Shown here piece after piece: positions 1-7,961 of a DNA stretch of 47,544 nucleotides. The DNA is taken from positions 10,473 to 58,016 of the forward strand of contig CAYRFE010000023.1 in NCBI GenBank assembly GCA_964423645.1, given 5' to 3'. Below the pieces are notes generated by a model. The model saw only the letters and a program-made list of their open reading frames with translations, was not told the DNA's origin and searched no databases. Source of the stretch: CAYRFE01 sp964423645 [NCBI: uncultured bacterium] (GTDB lineage: Bacteria > Macinerneyibacteriota > Macinerneyibacteria > Macinerneyibacteriales). The position numbers and the translations under genes were made by a program. The first letter of the stretch is position 1. Every line of letters starts with the position of its first letter.

Positions 1-138
1 AATATTACTATGTGCTCTCCCCAAACCCCTCTCGTTGAAATCGAGAGGGGCTTCATTTGTTTTATAGTGGGGACTTCGTCCCCACACCCCTGTTTTGGAA
101 ATAAAGAAAAATCGGAAATTTTGAATTTTGCAAAACTC
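1..138 (-). repeat. Intergenic palindromic repeat, copy R1 (cut by window edge)
   Basis: This is the first copy of a dispersed intergenic repeat family, read here in the minus orientation. It contains the G/C hairpin module (CCCCTCTCG...CGAGAGGGG, about 25-54), the short palindrome GTGGGGACTTCGTCCCCAC (about 68-86) and the outer end TTTTGCAAAACTCT (126-139). The outer end matches the terminal inverted repeat seen complete at 1506-1701. The other end lies outside the window. Confidence 0.75.
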
Positions 139-197
139 TCACATCGTTAATAAATGGTAGTTTAAACCTCTCATCAGGGTATTGGGGGGCATTTTTC

Positions 198-226
198 TTG
201 ACATGCACAGCATATCAACCTACACT
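198..226 (+). promoter_or_regulatory. Sigma70-type promoter for the gene at 251
   Basis: TTGACA at 198-203 and TACACT at 221-226 are separated by 17 bases. Transcription would start near 233, just before the AAGGAG ribosome binding site of the following gene. Confidence 0.65.
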
Positions 227-250
227 TAACCCTATAGAAAGGAGATTACA

Positions 251-673
251 ATGAAAAAATTCGATCTGTCTTCCATGTTTTTCGGAATACTGGTGTTTTC
301 GATCATTCGTATTGTTAGCGGCAGTATATCAATGCTTGTATATTCCGTAAATAGCGATATCCCGCGTATGCAATATGCTTTTCTTGCGCAAAATTTAGTT
401 AGTTTTGTGTTGTACTCTATTACGCTTGTGTTTTTAGGAATGTATATCGTAAAAGGCTTATATCGCACGGGTGTCCTTGCGTGTACTATTCTTATTGCAG
501 TTAAGGTAACGCTTATGGCAGGTTATTCATTGGTCGCAAATATCACACGGTATTCTTCTTCAAATTTGATCTTTACGGTTTCCGGATTATTCGAGCAAAT
601 GATATTTCTGATATTTCTTGTTATATATATTATATATGTAATGAAATCAGATGATGAACAGTCCGGGTTTTAA
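251..673 (+). CDS. Hypothetical four-helix membrane protein
   Basis: I do not recognise the family. The 140-residue protein has four hydrophobic segments (about residues 7-30, 43-66, 73-94 and 108-130) with short loops and a charged C-terminal tail (KSDDEQ), so it is an integral inner-membrane protein. AGAAAGGAG lies just upstream of the ATG, and a consensus promoter (198-226) precedes it. The SH3-like exported protein follows 33 bases downstream with its own ribosome binding site, so the two may form a small envelope operon. No catalytic motif is visible. Confidence 0.7.
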   Translation: MKKFDLSSMFFGILVFSIIRIVSGSISMLVYSVNSDIPRMQYAFLAQNLVSFVLYSITLVFLGMYIVKGLYRTGVLACTILIAVKVTLMAGYSLVANITRYSSSNLIFTVSGLFEQMIFLIFLVIYIIYVMKSDDEQSGF

Positions 674-706
674 AAACGGCATGAATTTTACAGAAAGGAG
701 AATGCC

Positions 707-1444
707 ATGAAAAAATGTATGTATTTTATTATCGCATGTTTGGGCGTGATCGGAATCGTGAATGCTGATTTTACCATTTACCGTAATGGGGAGCATGAAG
801 AAACAAAAGAGTATGCACCTTTTGTGGATGCTGTAAGGATTCGTGCGACACCGGATCTTAACGGTAAGTCTATCGCTACTTTAGAGTTTCCAAATAGTGT
901 AGAATTTATCATTGATTCAACTCACGAAACAGTTGTCGATTATAACGGCGAAAAGATGAAGTCTCGATGGATGAAGGTTTCACAATACAATACGGATGAA
1001 AAAGGATGGATCTGGAAAGGTTTCATGGTACGCTTACGCATGTATCAAACTGATAATGCACGTTTTTATATACCCGACACGAGCAAAAGCTCGGTAATGA
1101 GTTTGGAGATCATACAAGGAAAATCTCAACTTGAAACAAAACCGCGCGATACCGTACGAGTGACAAAAGAAAATGATGATACCATCTACACATATTCGAT
1201 ATCGTGGATCAACGGGAATTCAATTCCTGAATATTTTAATATGAGTGTCCGCAGTGACAAGCTTTTTACCGATCAGGAGATGATAACCCGATTTAATGCA
1301 CTTGTAAAAAAGGGTGATACGTCTGCCGCATGGGAATATTTGGAAAATGCTTCAAAAAGTGCGTCACTTACCTTTCGAGGGTTACAGTGGTACGGCTATC
1401 TCCGAGTATTAAAACATGCAATGACCGAACAAATTAACAATTAA
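707..1444 (+). CDS. Exported protein with bacterial SH3-like domain
   Basis: The 245-residue protein starts with a signal peptide (basic MKKC, hydrophobic core, cleavage probably after VNA near residue 20). Residues about 38-110 look like a bacterial SH3 domain: VRIRATPDLNGKSIATL followed by a W-MKVS strand and GWIWKGFM. Such domains usually bind cell-wall peptide or mediate protein contacts in the periplasm. The C-terminal part (residues 125-245) has no family I recognise and no enzymatic motif. AGAAAGGAG lies upstream of the start. A periplasmic binding or scaffold role is an inference from the SH3 fold. Confidence 0.7.
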   Translation: MKKCMYFIIACLGVIGIVNADFTIYRNGEHEETKEYAPFVDAVRIRATPDLNGKSIATLEFPNSVEFIIDSTHETVVDYNGEKMKSRWMKVSQYNTDEKGWIWKGFMVRLRMYQTDNARFYIPDTSKSSVMSLEIIQGKSQLETKPRDTVRVTKENDDTIYTYSISWINGNSIPEYFNMSVRSDKLFTDQEMITRFNALVKKGDTSAAWEYLENASKSASLTFRGLQWYGYLRVLKHAMTEQINN

Positions 1445-1505
1445 CCTTTTATCATATGAAATCGTTAAGACCGTCGCAAAATGCAATGTCGCAGCGTATA
1501 GTGTT

Positions 1506-1701
1506 AGACCTTTGCGAAATTCGAATTTATTCACGGTTCCATTTTTCCTAAAAAGGGGTGTGGGGACGAAGTCGGGTGCATGGTATGCACCCGCGACATT
1601 GAGAATTTTGTAGCAGACAATCTTTTTGCCTGCCTCTCGATTTTCACGGGAGGGGTTTGGGGTGGGCACAAATTCAAAAAATGGAAGCTTTGCAAAGGTC
1701 T
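1506..1701 (+). repeat. Intergenic palindromic repeat, copy R2 (complete type A)
   Basis: This 196-bp element is bounded by AGACCTTTGCGAAAT (1506) and CTTTGCAAAGGTCT (ending 1701), which are inverted repeats of each other. Inside, in order, are GGGGTGTGGGGACG, the palindrome GGGTGCATGGTATGCACCC and a module ending GGGAGGGGTTTGGGGTGGGC. It lies between two convergent genes. There is no coding capacity beyond chance frames, so it resembles a MITE or REP-like element. Confidence 0.8.
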
Positions 1702-1798
1702 TAATTTGGGATCATCGTTCAAGACACATAGGGAAGATTGAAAAATTTGCTGTATCAAACAATCTTGGTTGTCTCCATGATTTAATTTGATCATGAAA

Positions 1799-1826
1799 CA
1801 AAAAAGGACGGTTGACACCGTCCTTT
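1799..1826 (-). terminator. Rho-independent terminator of the DUF4282 gene
   Basis: A perfect 10-bp stem (AAAGGACGGT, 1803-1812, with ACCGTCCTTT, 1817-1826) has a 4-base loop. On the minus strand it is followed by a T run. It sits 20 bases beyond the stop codon of the minus-strand gene. Confidence 0.8.
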
Positions 1827-1846
1827 AAAATAATAAAAAGTATTAA

Positions 1847-2131
1847 TTATTTTTTGCGTAATTCTTCATAGAGTTTGAAGATTACGATGAGTATCTCATA
1901 ATACACACGGGTGAAGATAATTGATAACGCACCGCCGATAGGTATTGTGACAAACAAGAAGAAAACACCCATAAGCGGTTTTGCAATGAAGGACATGATT
2001 AGTCCGACGAGTAAACCGAGACCGATAAGGCCCAATGTGATCATGTACAGTATCGACACGATTTTCGGAGTCACGAATTCAGAAAACGAGAAATCAAACA
2101 ATGAACCGATAAACCCTTTTTTCTCTTCCAT
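1847..2131 (-). CDS. DUF4282 family membrane protein
   Basis: The 94-residue protein has the DUF4282 pattern: an N-terminal FDFSFSEFVTPKI motif, two membrane helices (about residues 23-44 and 49-70), then RVYYEILIVIFKLYEEL near the C-terminus. Known members are small inner-membrane proteins of unknown function. I chose the ATG at 2131 because AAAGGAGG lies directly upstream. An in-frame upstream extension to 2281 would cross the promoter (2175-2202) and has no ribosome binding site. The gene stands alone, with its own promoter and terminator. Confidence 0.85.
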   Translation of the reverse strand: MEEKKGFIGSLFDFSFSEFVTPKIVSILYMITLGLIGLGLLVGLIMSFIAKPLMGVFFLFVTIPIGGALSIIFTRVYYEILIVIFKLYEELRKK

Positions 2132-2174
2132 TTTTTCCTCCTTTATATAGTATGCCTCTTTCACAACCAACCGT

Positions 2175-2202
2175 AGTATAGCACGTTCGCGAAAAACGTC
2201 AA
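2175..2202 (-). promoter_or_regulatory. Sigma70-type promoter of the DUF4282 gene
   Basis: On the minus strand, TTGACG (2202-2197) and TATACT (2180-2175) are 16 bases apart. They lie 44 bases before the start codon. Confidence 0.65.
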
Positions 2203-2382
2203 GATATTTGAAAGATATTTTGTGTAATTTTATTGTGACTTCATGATATGAGAAAGCGTTGTCTTTCAATAGGTACGCCACTTTTTGTAAGTCCTTGAGA
2301 AATAAAATAGTAAAAAAACAAAATAATCGGAATAACTTGAAGATAAGTGTAACTTTTTCAAAAAATATGCATCTATATTAAT

Positions 2383-3999
2383 GTGAGTATACAAAACCCA
2401 ACAACAACAGCAGTTATCGAACGAGTGGATATCGTTGAGTTCATCAACAGGTATATACCGCTTAAAAAATCCGGAAAAAATTATATGGGCGTTTGTCCGT
2501 TTCATAATGACAAGGGGCCGTCTCTTTCGGTGAGTGCCGAAAAAGGATTGTTTCATTGTTTCGGATGCGGAAAATCAGGCACGGCAATTACCTTTCTTAT
2601 GGAATATGAAAGTTTGTCTTTTCCCGAAGCGTTGGAACGACTTGCTCGTGAAGTGGGGGTTGCGTTATCCGTGAAGGAAAATGATGCGACTGATCGACTG
2701 AAAAAAGTCAATAATTTAGCGATGGATTATTTTTACCAAAATCTTATGTTCAGTGATGTGGGAAAAGACGCACGTATGTATTTATCGGGGAGAAAAATTA
2801 CCAAAGAAACTATTGAGACATTTCGCTTGGGGTATGCACCCGACGGGTGGCAAGGGTTTACCGATTACGCGAAGTCGAAGAAAATTACGCTTTCCGATGC
2901 GGAATTACTTGGTTTGGTAAAAACGAATAATGGTTCCACGTATGATGTGTTTCGAAATCGATTGATGTTCCCGATACTAGATGCCGGCGGTAATGCGATC
3001 GGGTTTGGCGGACGCACGCTTGATGACACACAACAACCAAAGTATTTAAATTCTTCGGAGACACCGTTATTTAAAAAATCATATGTGTTATACGGATATC
3101 ATGCCTCGCGGCAGGAAATCAATCGTCGAAAAGAGGCGATACTCGTTGAAGGATATATGGATCTTTTAAGCATGGTGCAGCATGGTGTGCCGAATGTAGC
3201 GGCAGTATTAGGAACCGCATTTACTGAGCATCATGTAAAATTGCTTGTCAATCGTGCGGAAACAGTGTATTTATTTTTCGACAGTGATGAAGCAGGTATA
3301 CGAGCAGCGCTGCGCTCCCTTGAGATATTGTTTAAGTCATCACTCAGCAGTTATGTGATTTCTAATCCGCATGGTAAGGATCCTGATGATCTCATGCGTA
3401 CTGAAGGGAAATCTGCCTTCGACGATCTGCGTTCGAATGCAAAGACAGGTTTTGAATTTTTCATCGAGCGACATATACAGGAGAAGGATTTTGAAAATCC
3501 GCAAAAAAAGGCGATCGCGTATAAAAAGTTGGAAGAATATTTCGGAACAATAACCGATGAATCCCTTCGATTGATGTATATGCAACAACTGGACCGACGA
3601 TTTGGTATCATACGACGCCGGAACGCCGTTACTGCACCGGAACAGAGAACATTGGCACATATGCCCGTATTTGCGAAGGATGATATTTTTCTACTTATGT
3701 TTGTACTGGAAAACAGTACGTTTGCGCGTGAGATTTTTGACCGCATTGATAAGGCTGAGTATTTTTTAAAATCTTCGGTGATTATCGAAGAACTTCATCG
3801 AGTCTACAATGCTCACGCAAGCGGAGAAAACATTTTTGTTAAAGGAAATGTCGATTTGTTTATAGAGGATAAGAATATTGCATCTGAGATGACGCTATAT
3901 GTCACAAAAAATGCAATACAGTTGACAAAAGTCAATTTTGAACACATGCTGAAGAAAATTGATAGGAATATTGCTCTCTATACAAAGAAGGAGGGGTAG
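2383..3999 (+). CDS. dnaG: DNA primase DnaG
   Basis: DnaG makes the RNA primers for replication. The 538-residue protein has the N-terminal CHC2 zinc finger (C38, H41, C59, C62 within VCPFHNDKG and HCFGCGKSG). The RNA-polymerase core carries the TOPRIM domain with E256 in EGYMD and the metal-binding D300 and D302 in FFDSDEAG. Residues from about 420 form a weakly conserved C-terminal domain, expected to bind DnaB helicase. Length is a little below the E. coli protein (581). The start is a GTG with no visible ribosome binding site. The overlapping ATG at 2381 is out of frame and runs into TGA. rpoD follows with almost no gap. Confidence 0.96.
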   Translation: MSIQNPTTTAVIERVDIVEFINRYIPLKKSGKNYMGVCPFHNDKGPSLSVSAEKGLFHCFGCGKSGTAITFLMEYESLSFPEALERLAREVGVALSVKENDATDRLKKVNNLAMDYFYQNLMFSDVGKDARMYLSGRKITKETIETFRLGYAPDGWQGFTDYAKSKKITLSDAELLGLVKTNNGSTYDVFRNRLMFPILDAGGNAIGFGGRTLDDTQQPKYLNSSETPLFKKSYVLYGYHASRQEINRRKEAILVEGYMDLLSMVQHGVPNVAAVLGTAFTEHHVKLLVNRAETVYLFFDSDEAGIRAALRSLEILFKSSLSSYVISNPHGKDPDDLMRTEGKSAFDDLRSNAKTGFEFFIERHIQEKDFENPQKKAIAYKKLEEYFGTITDESLRLMYMQQLDRRFGIIRRRNAVTAPEQRTLAHMPVFAKDDIFLLMFVLENSTFAREIFDRIDKAEYFLKSSVIIEELHRVYNAHASGENIFVKGNVDLFIEDKNIASEMTLYVTKNAIQLTKVNFEHMLKKIDRNIALYTKKEG

Positions 4000-4000
4000 T

Positions 4001-5635
4001 TTGAAAAAAACGCTGGGTCCGGAAGAGTTGATTGAACAGATTGTTAAAGAGGCCTCAAAGAAAAACGGTATCAGTTATGAAGAATTAAATGACCTGATAC
4101 CTGATGAGGTCGTGTCGCCGGAGATTTTTGAGCGAATCGTGAGTGAATTACAAAAACAAGGTTTGTTGTTGGAAGACAAAGAAGAGTCGAATAAAGAACT
4201 CAATTCTGAAATCCTTGAAAATGCATTAGCCGAAGATACTCTTGATGATCCTGTTCGCTTATATTTGCGCGAGATGGGAAAAGTGCCGTTGCTTGATAAA
4301 GACGGCGAGATTGAGGTCGCCAGACGTATTGAAGAAGGCTACAATATAATCAAAAAGTATATTTTCAAACTCGATTTTATCGTCGACGAGTTGAAGCAAC
4401 GTATTCCCCGATGTGAAGAACGACATTGTGAGGACGTTATCAATATGGACTACGGTGATATTAATAATTTAGATAAACAGGAAGAATATTATCGCAACTT
4501 TAAAATGAATTATGAACGTATTGTTGCTATTCACATGGAAATATCGGAAACGTATGAGAAGATTGAGAAAGCAAAGACTGAAAAAGAACGTGATAAGAAC
4601 ACCCTTTTGATTGAGGCAAAACGTGAACGATTGCGCATCGCGGTTGAAGAGACCAATCTTAATTATACACAAGTTGAAAAACTTGCCGAGCGATTCAAAC
4701 GTATCATGAAGGACATTGATGAAAAAGAGAAGGAATTGAGTCGTATTCGCTTGAAAGAAGACGTAGAAGCATTTGAAATTAGAGGACACGAAGAGCGGAT
4801 TCGTGCAAACGAGAAAAGACTTGGTCTGAAACGCGATGATCTCAATTTTATTCTTTTGGAGGTCAATAAAGGCTTGCGTAAGGTTGAGAAAGCAAAAAAT
4901 CATCTTATCAGCGCAAATGTCCGTCTGGTTATCAGTATCGCAAAAAAATATACCAATCGCGGCTTACAATTTCTTGACCTGATTCAGGAAGGGAATATCG
5001 GGCTTATGCGTGCGGTAGAAAAATTCGATTATAAAAAAGGCTATAAGTTCTCCACGTATGCAACATGGTGGATTCGTCAAGCCATTACTCGTGCAATTGC
5101 CGACCAGGCACGTACCATTCGTATTCCTGTGCATATGATTGAAAATATTAATAAAATAAATAAAGCGATGCGTGTGTTTAAACAGGAAAACGGTCGTGAG
5201 CCTACTACCGAAGAACTTTCACCGATTGTCGATATGCCTGAATCAAAGATCAATCAGATCAAAAAAATTGCGATCGATCCGGTTTCATTGGAAACGCCTG
5301 TCGGAGATCAAGGCGACAGTCAGCTTGGTGATTTTCTTGAAGATACTCGTATTGAATCCCCCGAACGTACGGTGCAGATAAAACTTCTTCGTGAAAAACT
5401 TAACGAACTCTTGCTCACACTTGAAGATCGTGAGCAGAAGATCCTGCGGTTACGTTATTCATGGATAGAGGGGCGGTCGTACACTCTTGAAGAGGTTGGT
5501 TCAAAATTCGGTATCACTCGTGAGCGCGTGCGTCAAATTGAGCAGAAAGCACTGAAAAAACTCAAACATCCGAGCCGCAGACGAATTCTTGAGGATTACG
5601 TGCGTATTATTGAAGAATTATCATCGAAGTATTAA
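4001..5635 (+). CDS. rpoD: RNA polymerase housekeeping sigma factor RpoD
   Basis: This is the 544-residue primary sigma factor. Region 1.1 spans about residues 1-70. Region 1.2 ([11 protein letters not shown]) lies near 83-115. A charged, probably coiled-coil non-conserved segment covers 115-300. Region 2 starts near A305 ([11 protein letters not shown], then [19 protein letters not shown] and [10 protein letters not shown]). Regions 3 and 4 follow, ending in the helix-turn-helix [19 protein letters not shown], which reads the -35 box. I chose the TTG at 4001 because AAGGAGGGG (3988-3996) is correctly spaced and the sequence from LKKT onward matches sigma70 starts. The dnaG stop lies inside this leader, so the two genes are probably coupled. 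Confidence 0.95.
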   Translation: MKKTLGPEELIEQIVKEASKKNGISYEELNDLIPDEVVSPEIFERIVSELQKQGLLLEDKEESNKELNSEILENALAEDTLDDPVRLYLREMGKVPLLDKDGEIEVARRIEEGYNIIKKYIFKLDFIVDELKQRIPRCEERHCEDVINMDYGDINNLDKQEEYYRNFKMNYERIVAIHMEISETYEKIEKAKTEKERDKNTLLIEAKRERLRIAVEETNLNYTQVEKLAERFKRIMKDIDEKEKELSRIRLKEDVEAFEIRGHEERIRANEKRLGLKRDDLNFILLEVNKGLRKVEKAKNHLISANVRLVISIAKKYTNRGLQFLDLIQEGNIGLMRAVEKFDYKKGYKFSTYATWWIRQAITRAIADQARTIRIPVHMIENINKINKAMRVFKQENGREPTTEELSPIVDMPESKINQIKKIAIDPVSLETPVGDQGDSQLGDFLEDTRIESPERTVQIKLLREKLNELLLTLEDREQKILRLRYSWIEGRSYTLEEVGSKFGITRERVRQIEQKALKKLKHPSRRRILEDYVRIIEELSSKY

Positions 5636-5657
5636 TTTCTATTTTTCCGTTTTTCTC

Positions 5658-5684
5658 AAACCCTCCCGAAAATGGGAGGGTTTT
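5658..5684 (+). terminator. Rho-independent terminator after rpoD
   Basis: AAACCCTCCC (5658-5667) pairs with GGGAGGGTTT (5674-5683) across a 6-base loop, 23 bases after the rpoD stop. The stem resembles the G-rich hairpin module of the dispersed repeats but lacks their flanks. Confidence 0.75.
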
Positions 5685-5789
5685 ACGTTATTATGGTGTG
5701 AAGAATTTTCTCCACGGTCTTTTTAAGGTGTAAAAAAATAGCAAGTTATTGAATTTCACCAACATCTCGTTTTTTTTCTATACTAAATG

Positions 5790-5996
5790 GATATCTTTGC
5801 AAAAATCAAAATTTCCAAATCATCGTTATTTTCTAAAAAAGGGTGTGGGGACCGTAGCAGGGCTTGTCCCTGCCCGATACTATGCACCGCTACATTGGGA
5901 ATTTTTGTAGCAGAAGATCTTTCTGCCCGCTTTCCGATTTCCATGGGAGGGGTTTGGGGTGAGCACACATTCAAAAATGGTAGTTTTGCAAAGGTC
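5790..5996 (+). repeat. Intergenic palindromic repeat, copy R3
   Basis: Ends are GATATCTTTGCAAAAAT (5790) and TAGTTTTGCAAAGGTC (5996). The core GGGTGTGGGGACCG is followed by the palindrome GCAGGGCTTGTCCCTGC, which replaces the palindrome found in R2, then GGGAGGGGTTTGGGGTGAGCA. The copy lies between convergent genes rpoD and the one at 6038. Confidence 0.8.
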
Positions 5997-6037
5997 AAAT
6001 AATCAAAATGAGATTCAATAAACTGATTATTTTATTG

Positions 6038-6403
6038 TTATTGGTTGAGAAAGTCATCTTCTTCACGAAAAACAGGAATGTGTAATTGCATACTCAAGTT
6101 TTTCATAGTGTTAACGACGTCTAAATAGTCTGTCTTTTTTACATGATATTGACCGACGACACGGCCAATGGGATTCTCAAAAATACGCAATCGTTCTCCT
6201 CGTTTTGTGAAATAGACACAAATGTAATAGTGTGTGGTTTTTTCTTTTCGTGGATTTTTTTCATAAAAGAAGAATGCCCATGATCCGAGTAGTATAAATC
6301 CTGAAATAAAAAACAAACCGAGAATATCACCGGATGTAAAAATATATCGTCCCCAGAGAAGAAAAAGAATAATTGCACCAACCGTGAGGATGTACTTCAT
6401 CAT
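6038..6403 (-). CDS. Hypothetical two-helix membrane protein
   Basis: I do not recognise this 121-residue protein. It has two membrane helices (about residues 4-22 and 27-46). A soluble C-terminal domain contains a likely beta strand pair (HYYICVYFTKRGERLRIF) and ends in acidic residues. Two consecutive ATGs (6403 and 6400) are possible starts. Neither has a ribosome binding site, but a near-consensus promoter ends only five bases upstream, which suggests a leaderless mRNA. The gene stands alone on its strand and converges on rpoD across repeat R3. Confidence 0.7.
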   Translation of the reverse strand: MMKYILTVGAIILFLLWGRYIFTSGDILGLFFISGFILLGSWAFFFYEKNPRKEKTTHYYICVYFTKRGERLRIFENPIGRVVGQYHVKKTDYLDVVNTMKNLSMQLHIPVFREEDDFLNQ

Positions 6404-6408
6404 ACACC

Positions 6409-6437
6409 AGTATAACCGTTACAATGATGATCTTCAA
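6409..6437 (-). promoter_or_regulatory. Promoter abutting the start codon of the gene at 6403
   Basis: On the minus strand, TTGAAG (6437-6432), a 17-base spacer and TATACT (6414-6409) are followed after GGTGT by ATG. Transcription is expected to begin at or within a base or two of the initiation codon. Confidence 0.6.
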
Positions 6438-6512
6438 GTGTTGATATAAATACGTATATGAGAAAAGTTGGAAACAATTACGTGATGCGGAAAAATGTGT
6501 TTTAAAAAATAC

Positions 6513-6541
6513 TTGACGAAATGTGTATAGTGCGATATTCT
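6513..6541 (+). promoter_or_regulatory. Sigma70-type promoter for the GNAT pair
   Basis: TTGACG (6513-6518) and TATTCT (6536-6541) are 17 bases apart. They leave a leader of about 120 bases before the chosen start of the first acetyltransferase. This leader contains no hairpin or gene that I recognise. Confidence 0.5.
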
Positions 6542-6668
6542 GAAATTCGAACGTTACTGATAAAAGAGGTAAACATAATTTGACGGAGTACTGTTGAATG
6601 CAGAGAAACACTGAATACTACATTTGCTCATGGCAAAAAGACGTGAAAAAGCGCGGAGTCGGCATATA

Positions 6669-7157
6669 ATGACAGACTATCGCATTATTCGGGCAGAACG
6701 TGCGCATCTCCGATTTTGCGCTGAAAGCAGATATGAAGTTTTTCGTGACGACAAAGATTACACAATGCGTAAAGATGATTTTATTCGTATTACCGAGAAT
6801 TATTTTGTAGATCATTTGTCAGACGAAAACGTGATCACGCTTGTAGCGGTCACGGATGCTTGTACAATCGGATGCGGTACTCTTATTGTTCAAGAGCGCT
6901 TACCGCACATTGAGATTTATGAAAATAAACGCGGATATATACTGAATGTATTTGTCAAACCTGAATTTCGCGGTTGTGGAATAGCAAAGATGCTTATGCG
7001 CGCGCTTCATGAAGAAGCAGTACGGAAAAATGTAGCAGTGATTGATCTTCATGCTGCCGATAAAGCATATTCATTATATTTAGCACTAGGATATACGCAT
7101 AATGAAAATTGTCTGGAATTTGATATTCGCTCTGCCATTGATAACAGAAATGTTTGA
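6669..7157 (+). CDS. GNAT family N-acetyltransferase (first of a tandem pair)
   Basis: The 162-residue protein has the GNAT acetyl-CoA fold. The motif A strand and loop are VFVKPEFRGCGIAKMLMRALHE (R-G-x-G-I-A pyrophosphate loop), preceded by GCGTLIVQ and followed by the C-terminal motif B strand LYLALGYTHNE. The substrate cannot be deduced. I chose ATG 6669 because GCGGAG lies about 10 bases upstream. In-frame upstream TTG/ATG codons at 6624 and 6630 would add a basic extension not seen in its neighbour and have no ribosome binding site. The next gene is a clear paralogue sharing YILNVFV-PE-RG and the GCGT strand. Confidence 0.85.
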   Translation: MTDYRIIRAERAHLRFCAESRYEVFRDDKDYTMRKDDFIRITENYFVDHLSDENVITLVAVTDACTIGCGTLIVQERLPHIEIYENKRGYILNVFVKPEFRGCGIAKMLMRALHEEAVRKNVAVIDLHAADKAYSLYLALGYTHNENCLEFDIRSAIDNRNV

Positions 7158-7189
7158 ATGTGACGGATATATTAAAACGAGGTAATAAC

Positions 7190-7675
7190 ATGCGCTATGA
7201 CATTATTGATGCCACAAAAAATCATGCATTGTTTCTTGCACAATGCAGGTATGCGATGTTTGCCGCGATGTACCCGAAGGAAGATTTATCGGCAAAAAAG
7301 GATTCTTTCATTGCCGAAGCCGAACGTTATTTCAGACAGCATGAAGCAACGGAACAGTTGCAAAGTGTAATTGCAACGTGTGACGGCAAACCGGTTGGTT
7401 GCGGTACCGCACTGCTGCAGCTGCGTCCGCCAAGTATCAAACATCCTGTAAATATATTTTCATATATACTCAATGTGTTTGTGATGCCTGAACATAGAGG
7501 TAAACAGCTCGCCCGAAAGATGATGGATGCATTGCATGAACGCTCTGAACAACATGGCGCACATACGGTAAGTTTGCATGCTTCTGAGATGGGGTTTCCG
7601 GTATATACCGGTTTGGGATATGAAAAGGTTGAAAACTATTTGGAAATGGCATTGAAACTTGATGAAAATCAATAA
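7190..7675 (+). CDS. GNAT family N-acetyltransferase (second of a tandem pair)
   Basis: The 161-residue GNAT enzyme is paralogous to the preceding gene. Shared features are a conserved N-terminal R-Y region, VGCGTALLQ, YILNVFVMPEHRG and the closing GLGYEKVENYLEM. The acetyl-CoA loop is RGKQLA, so one glycine of the canonical R-G-x-G is replaced by Q. This is a small departure from its sister. The start at 7190 has GAGG upstream, and the gene begins 32 bases after the previous stop. The pair most likely arose by local duplication. The substrate is unknown. Confidence 0.85.
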   Translation: MRYDIIDATKNHALFLAQCRYAMFAAMYPKEDLSAKKDSFIAEAERYFRQHEATEQLQSVIATCDGKPVGCGTALLQLRPPSIKHPVNIFSYILNVFVMPEHRGKQLARKMMDALHERSEQHGAHTVSLHASEMGFPVYTGLGYEKVENYLEMALKLDENQ

Positions 7676-7697
7676 ACATAGATAATAAGGAACTCAT

Positions 7698-7919
7698 ATG
7701 ACAAATAATACCGTAGATCTGGGATTTTCATATCAAGCAGTGAAAAGCGGTAAGGTGTTTATCTATCGTGATGGAAAAACCGTGACCACGCTTTCAGAAA
7801 AACGTGCGATTGAGTTTTTGGCTCAAATTACCGGAGCTGATGATAATGAAGCTCAAATGATCATGGCTAAAGTAACAGGAAACTATAAACGTGGCAACGA
7901 AAAGCACAAGAAAACGTAA
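7698..7919 (+). CDS. Small hypothetical protein next to the SPFH gene
   Basis: This 73-residue soluble protein is not one I recognise. It has a short beta-like N-terminal part (VFIYRDGKTVTTLS), then a helical part (RAIEFLAQITGADDNEAQMIMAKVTG) and a very basic tail (KRGNEKHKKT), which could bind nucleic acid or acidic membrane surfaces. A ribosome binding site (ATAAGGA) precedes the ATG. It lies 22 bases after the GNAT gene and 42 bases before the SPFH gene, so co-transcription is likely. Codon use looks normal. Confidence 0.65.
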   Translation: MTNNTVDLGFSYQAVKSGKVFIYRDGKTVTTLSEKRAIEFLAQITGADDNEAQMIMAKVTGNYKRGNEKHKKT

Positions 7920-7961
7920 TAATCCATAAGTTAATTGCGTTTCACTGAAAAGGAGGAGATC

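Noticed and set aside
5783-6002. Open frames of about 70 codons inside repeat R3 on both strands
   Set aside because: They arise from the repeat sequence itself and are not kept in the other copies.
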